Source: WLNJ01 sp037131165 (GTDB taxonomy: Bacteria; Actinomycetota; Thermoleophilia; Solirubrobacterales; Solirubrobacteraceae). Taken from it: a stretch of DNA of 5,952 bases. Shown here one piece after another: positions 1-5,122 of the stretch (within the stretch, counting starts at the first letter, position 1; each line of letters starts with the position of its first letter). The translations under genes and the position numbers were made by a program. The stretch spans positions 1 through 5,952 of the forward strand of contig JBAXRO010000094.1 of assembly GCA_037131165.1 (NCBI GenBank), in the 5' to 3' direction. A model generated the notes under the pieces. It saw only the letters and a program-made list of their open reading frames with translations. It was not told the DNA's origin and did no database searches.

Positions 1-1509
1 ATCACGCAGGCTGCCCGCTTTGCCCACAGAGGCGGGATCGTCCACCGCGACCTCAAGCCGCAGAACGTGATGGTCGACTCCGATGACAGGGCCGTCGTCA
101 CCGACTTCGGAATCGCCCGCGCCGGTGCTTCGGGGGTGACCGAAGCAGGCTCGGTGCTTGGCACGGCGCACTACATCTCCCCCGAGCAGGCCCAGGGCCA
201 GGACGTCGGAGCCCGGTCGGACGTCTACTCGATCGGCGTGGTCCTCTACGAGATGCTCACGGCGAAGGTCCCGTTCGACGCCGATTCGCCGGTTGCGATC
301 GCGATGAAGCACGTCGGCGAGGCGCCCCAGCCGCCGAGCGCCGTCGTGCCCGGGATCTCACCGGATCTCGACGCGGTCGTTCTCTGGTCGCTGAACAAGC
401 AGCCGGGCGACCGACCTGCCGATGCCGAAGCGCTCGCCCATGCGCTCGAGGCGATCGGCGAGCGACTGAGGGCGGCCGGCGACACTGCGGCCACAGTCGC
501 GTTCGCCGTTCCCACCGCGGCCACGGCCGTCGCCGCCACCCCGGCCCAGCCGGAGGAGGCCAACGGCGAGGAGCCGCCGGAGGAGGAGGAGTCTTCGAAT
601 CGGAAGTGGTGGATCGCAGCCGGAGTGCTCGCGGTCGTCGCGGCATTGGCCGCCGCCTTCTTCCTCACCCGCCCGAACGAGGTGACGATGCCCTTGGTCG
701 TCGGCAAGGACCTGCAGACGGCGCGCACGATCATCTCCAACGCCGGAGTCACTTCGGACCCTGTGATCCAGCGCGAGCAGAGCAGCCGTCCCGTCGGTGA
801 AGTGATCGCCCAGAAGCCGCTTGCCGGTGCGAAGGTCGCAGAGGACGGCAAGGTCACGCTCGTCGCGTCGGCCGGGCCGGGCTCGACGGTCGTGCCCTCT
901 GTAACCGAGCTGTCCGAACAGGAGGCCTCCGCGTTGCTGAGGAAGTCGGGCTTCAAGGTCGAGGTGCGGCGCAGGTCCGATTCGGACGTCAAGAAGGGCT
1001 TCTCGATCGCTACCGATCCGGCCGCCGGGACGAGCCTCCCTCGGGGCACGACTGTCGCGCTGATCGTGTCCTCCGGTGTCGGTGAGGTGTCGGTGCCGTC
1101 GGTCGTCGGCCAGAACGTCGACGACGCCCGCAGCGCCCTGATGGCGGCTGGACTGGTTGTCTCGACGACCAAGCAGCAGACGACCGACCAGCCGGAGGGG
1201 ACCGTGCTCTCGCAGGATCCGTCCGGTGGCACCAGCGTGGAAAAGGGAAGCACCGTGACCCTCGCGGTGGCAGTCGCACCGCCGAAGGTCGCAGTGCCCG
1301 ACGTGCTGGGCAGGACCCAGGCCGACGCGGTTGCGAGGATCAGGAGTGCCGGGTTCGTTGCGACTGTCGTCACGGTGGAGCCCCCGGCCGCGGGCTGCAC
1401 TGACGCCGACTTCGGGAATGTGGTGGATCAGGATCCGCCCGGCGATTCCCAGGCGGACAAGGGTTCGAGAGTCAAGATCTCGATCTGTACCGATCCAGGC
1501 ACACCGTGA
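1..1509 (+). CDS. pknB: PknB-like Ser/Thr protein kinase with four PASTA repeats (5' partial)
   Basis: Membrane-bound eukaryotic-type Ser/Thr kinase. In this family extracellular PASTA repeats bind muropeptide or lipid II, and the cytoplasmic kinase phosphorylates wall-synthesis and division proteins. The frame is open from base 1, so the N-lobe (Gly-loop, ATP lysine) is outside the window; 502 residues are visible. In visible numbering: catalytic loop HRDLKPQN 15-22, DFG 35-37, GTAHY 54-58, SPEQ 60-63, C-lobe to about 140. Then follow an Ala/Thr/Pro linker, a Glu-rich run (185-197), one membrane segment starting at WW (203-222), and four PASTA repeats to the end. The sequence resembles Mycobacterium tuberculosis PknB closely through the C-lobe and has the same four-repeat plan. 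The activation loop reads VTEAGSVLGT, so only the first of the two PknB autophosphorylated Thr positions is kept. The only two Cys visible lie in the last repeat. The gene shares its last bases with the ddl start. PknB identity is well supported; strict orthology is inferred. Confidence 0.93.
   Translation: MTQAARFAHRGGIVHRDLKPQNVMVDSDDRAVVTDFGIARAGASGVTEAGSVLGTAHYISPEQAQGQDVGARSDVYSIGVVLYEMLTAKVPFDADSPVAIAMKHVGEAPQPPSAVVPGISPDLDAVVLWSLNKQPGDRPADAEALAHALEAIGERLRAAGDTAATVAFAVPTAATAVAATPAQPEEANGEEPPEEEESSNRKWWIAAGVLAVVAALAAAFFLTRPNEVTMPLVVGKDLQTARTIISNAGVTSDPVIQREQSSRPVGEVIAQKPLAGAKVAEDGKVTLVASAGPGSTVVPSVTELSEQEASALLRKSGFKVEVRRRSDSDVKKGFSIATDPAAGTSLPRGTTVALIVSSGVGEVSVPSVVGQNVDDARSALMAAGLVVSTTKQQTTDQPEGTVLSQDPSGGTSVEKGSTVTLAVAVAPPKVAVPDVLGRTQADAVARIRSAGFVATVVTVEPPAAGCTDADFGNVVDQDPPGDSQADKGSRVKISICTDPGTP
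607..666 (+). other. Single transmembrane segment of the PASTA kinase
   Basis: About 20 uninterrupted hydrophobic residues (WWIAAGVLAVVAALAAAFFL) preceded by a basic RK pair. Eight Glu codons sit just before it on the cytoplasmic side (553-591). This separates the cytoplasmic kinase from the extracellular PASTA repeats and fits the positive-inside rule only locally, through the RK pair. Confidence 0.88.
685..1491 (+). repeat. Four tandem PASTA repeats (protein-level repeat)
   Basis: Four units of about 65 residues follow the membrane segment of the kinase, at roughly 685-876, 886-1080, 1087-1275 and 1285-1491. Each begins with a V/M-P-x-V/L-x-G/E motif: MPLVVGKD, VPSVTELS, VPSVVGQN, VPDVLGRT. 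Each then has an A-x-x-x-L/I-x-x-A/S-G-F/V/L helix, a Q/D-x-P/D-x-x-G turn (QKPLAGAKV, TDPAAGTSL, QDPSGGTSV, QDPPGDSQA) and a closing K/RG-(T/S)-x-V strand. This is the PASTA pattern known from PknB and penicillin-binding proteins. The last unit is longer, with an insert around AAGCTDADFG, and holds a Cys at 1396-1398 and another at 1486-1488. Confidence 0.9.
1497..1509 (+). promoter_or_regulatory. Stop/start overlap and weak ribosome binding site coupling pknB to ddl
   Basis: The bases GTGA at 1506-1509 hold the ddl GTG start and the kinase TGA stop. The only Shine-Dalgarno-like bases are AGG at 1497-1499, six bases before the start. A weak site plus a 4-base overlap is the usual arrangement for translational coupling, and it makes this start more likely than any internal one, because the GGRSSERE motif begins only eight residues in. 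Confidence 0.75.
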
Positions 1510-2519
1510 GCCGGGTCGCCGTCCTCGCCGGCGGGCGCTCCTCCGAACGCGAGGTCTCGCTTGCCTCGGGTGAATCGGTTGTCGCCGGGCTCGTCGATGC
1601 CGGCCACGAGCCCCGCCTGATCGAGATCGATCCGGAGGGCGTGTGGAGACTCGATGGCACGGAGGTGACGATCGTTCCCGGTCGCGGCCTGCCCGGCTTC
1701 GATGTGGCTTTCCCGGTCGTCCACGGTCCTTGGGGCGAAGACGGCACCCTTCAGGGGCTGCTCGAGTCGTTGAGGGTTCCCTACGTCGGCTCCGGCGTCC
1801 ACGCTTCGTCCCTCTGCATCGACAAGCTGCTGGCGAAGCAGCGGATGGCCGAGGTCGGCGTCCCCCAGGTCGGGTTCGTCGCCGTGACCCGCGCGACTTG
1901 GGATTCCGACAGGTCGGCGATCGCCGCCGCCGTCGCGGAGCTTGGTTCCCCGGTGTGGGTCAAGCCTGCGAGGCTCGGGTCCTCTGTCGGCATCTCGAGG
2001 GTCGACTCCGTCGGGCAACTGGACGAAGCGGTCGAACTCGCCCTCCGTCACGACCCGAGGGTGATCGTCGAGCAGTCCTCCGCCGGCCGCGAGATCGAGG
2101 TGTCGGTGCTCGAGGTCACCGGGCAGGAGGGGGCGGATCTCGTCACTTCGCCGCCCGGGGAGATCACGCTTCCCGGCGCAGCCGAAGGTGAGTGGTACGA
2201 CTACGAACGCAAATACTCCGTCGGCGGAATGGAGCTCGTCGTCCCGGCCGAACTGCCTCCGGCCGACTCGAAGTTGATTGTCGAGACGGTCCTCAGGGCG
2301 TTCGTCGCGGCCGGCTGCTCCGGATACGCGCGGGTGGACTGTTTCGTCGAGCCCGGCAAGGTCCTGCTCAACGAGATCAACACCTCACCGGGGTTTACCC
2401 GCACCAGCGTTTTCGGAAGGCTCCTCGAGGCCGGAGGCTGGACTTACCCGGATGTGCTGGAAGCGCTCGTCTCCACGGCAGTCGCCCGCCACTCCGAGCT
2501 CGACTCCTACTGCTTCTGA
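1506..2519 (+). CDS. ddl: D-alanine--D-alanine ligase
   Basis: Cytoplasmic ATP-grasp ligase that joins two D-Ala to make the dipeptide added by MurF to the peptidoglycan precursor. The 337 residues match the usual Ddl length. Motifs in order: GGRSSEREVSLASG 9-22, with Glu14 matching the catalytic Glu15 of E. coli DdlB; HGPWGEDGTLQG 73-84; the DK of CIDKLLAKQ (Asp106, Lys107); VKPARLGSSVG 152-162, the ATP-binding Lys153 and Ser loop; WYDYERKYS 230-238, the lid-loop region with the substrate-side Tyr; GYARVDCF 273-280 with Arg276 and Asp278; and LNEINTSPGF 288-297, whose Glu290 and Asn292 are metal ligands. All key residues appear intact. The GTG start at 1506 overlaps the kinase stop as GTGA, with a weak AGG six bases upstream, so translation is probably coupled to the kinase. 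The 3' end overlaps the opposing kinase gene by 13 bases. Confidence 0.97.
   Translation: MSRVAVLAGGRSSEREVSLASGESVVAGLVDAGHEPRLIEIDPEGVWRLDGTEVTIVPGRGLPGFDVAFPVVHGPWGEDGTLQGLLESLRVPYVGSGVHASSLCIDKLLAKQRMAEVGVPQVGFVAVTRATWDSDRSAIAAAVAELGSPVWVKPARLGSSVGISRVDSVGQLDEAVELALRHDPRVIVEQSSAGREIEVSVLEVTGQEGADLVTSPPGEITLPGAAEGEWYDYERKYSVGGMELVVPAELPPADSKLIVETVLRAFVAAGCSGYARVDCFVEPGKVLLNEINTSPGFTRTSVFGRLLEAGGWTYPDVLEALVSTAVARHSELDSYCF
2507..2519. other. Convergent 3' overlap of ddl and the second kinase
   Basis: The plus-strand ddl stop (TGA 2517-2519) lies inside the opposing gene, and the minus-strand kinase stop (TAG, read from 2509 to 2507) lies inside ddl. The final codons of both proteins (ddl YCF; kinase QKQ) are read from the same bases. 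There is no spacer for an intrinsic terminator between the two transcription units, and I see no hairpin with a U-run in the immediate surroundings. Confidence 0.9.
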
Positions 2520-4060
2520 CGCAGCAGGACAGCCTCGGAGATCTCGGCGACCCTCTGGCCCGGCGCCAGTCGGTTGATCCAGACGAGGTACCAGAGTTGC
2601 TTGGCCGGAGGCGACTTCAACGCGATGGTGGTGGATCGCTTGACGGTCACGTCGCGGCTCAGGCGCGTCCAACCCTCCGGTGGTCGTGACGGCGGGGTGC
2701 CGCCCGCAGGACTCGCTCCGGGGACCCGGTTCGTCGGCAGCTTCGTGGCCGACCCCCAGATCGACGCAGTGAAGCCGGGGGTCGCACTCCGGAGCGCGAC
2801 AGCCTTGGCCGCAACCCCGGGGGAGGCATCGAGGACGATCCCGACCCCGGCCTTCTGGAGCCCGGAGTAGTAGGTCTCCGTCGACCATGCGGTCGAGCCG
2901 ACTCCGTCGAGGATCCGCGGGGCTTCGGCGTTGTGCTCGCTCCCATCCCCGAACGGGTCGTAAGGCGTTGCAGCGGTCGCAGCGAGCGGCACTTGGGCAA
3001 GCCCGCTCGGCGTTCCCCCGCGCACGCCCGTCCCGCGGTGGGTCTGGTTGATGGCGTAAACCGCGCCGCCGCCGAGGAGCAGCAGCACGCCGACGACCAT
3101 CCCAGCCTTGACCTTGCGTGAACGCACGACCAGCGGGACTCGGCTGCGGGCGGCCACCGGGAGAGTGCGGATCACGCTGGTCGCGGTCTCGCCCGCCTCT
3201 CCGGAGCGGGAGGCCTCGAGCGTCAGGGCCCGCTCGAGGTCGGCGCAGAGATCCCCGGCCGACCCGTAGCGGTCGCCCGCGTCCTTGGCGGTGCAGCGGT
3301 CGACGATCGTGGCGAGCGTCGCCGAGATCTCCGGTCGAGCCGCACGGACGTCCGGCATCGGGTTGCGGACATGGCACATCGCTACGGCAACCGGGCTCTC
3401 TGCCTTGAACGGGACGTTCCCGGTCAGCATCTCGAACAGCACCACTCCGAGCGAGTAGATGTCCGATTGGGGGCTCACCTGCTCGCCCAGGGCTTGCTCG
3501 GGCGAGACGTAGTCGGTCGTCCCGATCACCCTTCCGTCGGCCGTCAGGCCGTCCTCGTCGACAGTCCTCGCGATCCCGAAGTCGGTGACACGCGCACAGC
3601 CTTCGGTGTCGATCAGCACGTTCTGGGGCTTGACGTCACGGTGGACGATGCCGGCATCGTGCGCACAGCCGAGCGCCCGTGCGATCTCGATCGCGAAAGC
3701 GACCGACTCGGCGGGCTCGAGCCTGCCATTGCGCTTGATGCGCGCCTTGAGCGTCTCGCCGGCGATGAACTCGAAGACGATGAACGGCCTTCCGTTCTCG
3801 TCGCCGGCGTCGATCACGGCAACGAGGTTCGGGTGGCTCAGTCCGGCGACCGCCTTGGCCTCCCTTCGGAAGCGCTCCAGGTGGCCTGCATCCTCGGCAG
3901 TCGAGCGATGCATCAGCTTCACGGCGACCGGACGGTTCAGTTTCTCGTCCTGAGCCCGGTGGACGGTGGACATCCCACCCGAGCCAACCTGGGTCTCGAG
4001 TCGGTAGCGACCCCCGATCAGGGTGCCGGAGAGCTCAGTCGCTGTTCCCTCAGGTGGCAC
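2507..4060 (-). CDS. Transmembrane Ser/Thr protein kinase with MviN-like extracellular domain
   Basis: Receptor-type kinase of 517 residues. The kinase domain is about 19-280: Gly-loop GSGGMSTV 26-33, ATP lysine Lys48 in VAVKLM, helix-C Glu67, HRDVKPQN 140-147, DFG 160-162, GTTDY 180-184, SPEQ 186-189. All catalytic residues are present, so it should be active. The activation loop (LTADGRVIGT) keeps one likely phospho-Thr (173) and has Asp175 where PknB has its second. A linker and a basic stretch (SRKVK) precede one membrane segment (319-337). The extracellular part ends in a domain (about 365-515) with YDPFGDGSEHN, a D-G-x-x-S-T-A-W-S-T-E-T-Y motif (385-397), VGIVLD and a final WYLVWINRL strand. 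From memory this matches the C-terminal carbohydrate-binding-like domain of actinobacterial MviN. The GTG start overlaps purM by 11 bases, and no other plausible start lies before the Gly-loop. It is the last gene of a probable uppP-purM-kinase operon. Ligand and substrates are unknown. Confidence 0.92.
   Translation of the reverse strand: MPPEGTATELSGTLIGGRYRLETQVGSGGMSTVHRAQDEKLNRPVAVKLMHRSTAEDAGHLERFRREAKAVAGLSHPNLVAVIDAGDENGRPFIVFEFIAGETLKARIKRNGRLEPAESVAFAIEIARALGCAHDAGIVHRDVKPQNVLIDTEGCARVTDFGIARTVDEDGLTADGRVIGTTDYVSPEQALGEQVSPQSDIYSLGVVLFEMLTGNVPFKAESPVAVAMCHVRNPMPDVRAARPEISATLATIVDRCTAKDAGDRYGSAGDLCADLERALTLEASRSGEAGETATSVIRTLPVAARSRVPLVVRSRKVKAGMVVGVLLLLGGGAVYAINQTHRGTGVRGGTPSGLAQVPLAATAATPYDPFGDGSEHNAEAPRILDGVGSTAWSTETYYSGLQKAGVGIVLDASPGVAAKAVALRSATPGFTASIWGSATKLPTNRVPGASPAGGTPPSRPPEGWTRLSRDVTVKRSTTIALKSPPAKQLWYLVWINRLAPGQRVAEISEAVLLRQKQ
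2516..2968 (-). other. MviN C-terminal-like extracellular (discoidin-type) domain
   Basis: Residues about 365-515 of the second kinase. The visible signature is TPYDPFGDGSEHN, then ILDGVGSTAWSTETYYSG, QKAGVGIVLD, an AVALRSATPGF strand, and YLVWINRL near the C-terminus. The D-x-x-x-S-T-A-W pattern followed by paired beta-strands is typical of galactose-binding-like (F5/8 type C) folds. The DPFGDGxExN and VWI-x-x-L elements recall the extracellular tail of mycobacterial MviN. The assignment rests on remembered motif similarity, not a search. The domain has no Cys. Confidence 0.7.
3050..3106 (-). other. Single transmembrane segment of the second kinase
   Basis: Residues 319-337 (AGMVVGVLLLLGGGAVYAI) are hydrophobic, follow the basic RSRKVK stretch on the cytoplasmic side and lead into a Gly/Thr/Pro-rich extracellular linker. 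This places the kinase inside the cell and the MviN-like domain outside. Confidence 0.88.
4050..4060 (-). promoter_or_regulatory. purM/kinase out-of-frame overlap
   Basis: The second kinase starts at GTG (4060-4058) inside the last codons of purM, whose TGA stop is at 4052-4050. Upstream there is only a weak GGG about five bases before the GTG. This suggests that ribosomes finishing purM re-initiate here, so kinase levels would follow those of purM. Confidence 0.7.
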
Positions 4061-5120
4061 GCAGGCCCGTCGAGTCGCCTTCGATCCCGAGACTGGGAAC
4101 CCGGACGACCCCCTGCTCGGCAGTCACTGACCCGATCCTCCGGCTCCCCGGATGGTGGGCTGCGAGGAGAGCCGAGGCGGCGTCGGCCTGATCGTCGGGG
4201 ACTGTCACCGCGAACCCGCAGCCCATGTTGAAGACCTCGTACATCTCCTCGGCCGGGACGCCCCCGCGCGAGGCGATCAGCCCGAACACGGCCGGCGGCT
4301 CGAGCGGGTCGGTGATCGAGTAGCCGATCGACCTGCCGAGCCTGAGGAAGTTCGTCAGGCCGCCACCGGTGATGTGGAACAGCCCGGTGACGGGGATGTC
4401 GGAGCGGAGCAGCTCGAGCGCCGCGCGAACGTAGATCACAGTCGGCTCGAGCAGCACGTCGGCGATCGACTGGCCTCCGAGTTCTTCGGGCCTGTCATCG
4501 AGGTCGGCTCCATCGAGCAGGACGCGACGGGCGAGGGTCAGCCCGTTGGAATGGACGCCGCTCGAGGGAACGCCGATCAAGGCCTGGCCTGCCTTGATCC
4601 CCGATCCGTCGATGATCGAGTCGATCTCGACAGTCCCGACGGCTGCGGCACAGAGGTCGAAGCCGTTCGGTGACGGGTGACCTTGGATCAGCTCGGGAAG
4701 CTGCGCCAGCTCGCCCCCGGGGACTTCCACCCCGGCAAGCTCCGCTCCGACCCGCAGGCCCTCGGCTATCGCAGCCAGCCTCTCGGGGTTCGACTCCTCG
4801 ACTGCGAGGTAGTCGACGAGGGCGATCGGTTCGGCCCCGACGCAGACAAGGTCATTCACGTTCATCGCCACGCAGTCGACCCCGACAGTCTCGAGCCGGC
4901 CCGACTCTTCGGCGACGACGACCTTCGAACCGACGCCATCAGTGCAAATCGCAAGCCCGAGGTTGCCACCGAGCCTGAGGACGGCGGCGAAGTGGCCTGG
5001 CAGCGGGACGACCCTCGAGGGGGAGCCGGTGTTGATCCTGCCCAGCACCGACACGATCGCCTCGACTCCGGCATCGGCCTCGGAGACGTCGACGCCTGCC
5101 TTTGAGTAGGAGTCACTCAT
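4050..5120 (-). CDS. purM: Phosphoribosylformylglycinamidine cyclo-ligase (AIR synthetase)
   Basis: Cytoplasmic enzyme of de novo purine synthesis: ATP-dependent ring closure of FGAM to aminoimidazole ribotide. At 356 residues it is slightly longer than the usual 340-350. Motifs: YSKAGVDVSEAD 5-16 (the family's SYKDAGVD start); CTDGVGSK 59-66, the ATP/metal loop; DCVAMNVNDLVCVGAEP 82-98; GGELAQLPELI 135-145 (usually GGETAEMP); FDLCAAAVG 154-162; GVHSNGLTLAR 188-198; TGLFHITGGGLTNFLRL from 245. The segment before the DGVGSK loop reads GHFAAVLRLGGN rather than the Gly-rich GGFGGLF lead of E. coli PurM, a variant I associate with archaeal and some deep actinobacterial enzymes. The ATG at 5118-5120 sits two bases after the uppP stop. 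Its 3' end overlaps the next gene's GTG start by 11 bases. It looks functional and co-transcribed with both neighbours. Confidence 0.96.
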   Translation of the reverse strand: MSDSYSKAGVDVSEADAGVEAIVSVLGRINTGSPSRVVPLPGHFAAVLRLGGNLGLAICTDGVGSKVVVAEESGRLETVGVDCVAMNVNDLVCVGAEPIALVDYLAVEESNPERLAAIAEGLRVGAELAGVEVPGGELAQLPELIQGHPSPNGFDLCAAAVGTVEIDSIIDGSGIKAGQALIGVPSSGVHSNGLTLARRVLLDGADLDDRPEELGGQSIADVLLEPTVIYVRAALELLRSDIPVTGLFHITGGGLTNFLRLGRSIGYSITDPLEPPAVFGLIASRGGVPAEEMYEVFNMGCGFAVTVPDDQADAASALLAAHHPGSRRIGSVTAEQGVVRVPSLGIEGDSTGLRAT

Positions 5121-5122
5121 CG
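5121..5122 (-). other. Two-base uppP-purM spacer
   Basis: The uppP TAG (5125-5123) is separated from the purM ATG by only two bases, the sole non-coding bases in the window. Any Shine-Dalgarno-like bases for purM (a weak GATGG about six bases upstream) lie inside uppP. The spacing supports one transcript for uppP, purM and the kinase. Confidence 0.8.

Noticed and set aside
553..591. GAG-rich purine run as a possible regulatory or slippage site
   Set aside because: It encodes the acidic linker just before the membrane segment; the frame is intact on both sides, and nothing suggests frameshifting.
246..1400. Long minus-strand open frame (384 codons) opposite the PASTA kinase
   Set aside because: Low-complexity Ala/Ser/Thr/Pro-rich translation with no domain; high-GC genes routinely leave open antisense frames, and the plus strand clearly encodes kinase and PASTA motifs.
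2480..2560. Possible bidirectional terminator at the convergent gene ends
   Set aside because: I found no stable inverted repeat followed by a T-run on either strand by eye, and the region is coding on at least one strand throughout.
2385..3377. Minus-strand open frame (330 codons) in another frame of the second kinase
   Set aside because: Arg/Gly/Pro-rich translation without motifs; the overlapping frame carries the membrane segment and the ectodomain signature.
97..3589. Inverted 20-base near-repeat (97-116 and 3570-3589, one mismatch)
   Set aside because: Both copies encode the VTDFGIA segment of a kinase in opposite orientation, so protein homology with shared codon preference explains it; not the ends of a mobile element.
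3371..4231. Plus-strand open frame (286 codons) opposite the second kinase and the end of purM
   Set aside because: It spans two well-supported minus-strand genes, has no recognisable motif and is rich in Arg/Asp/Gly as expected of an antisense shadow.
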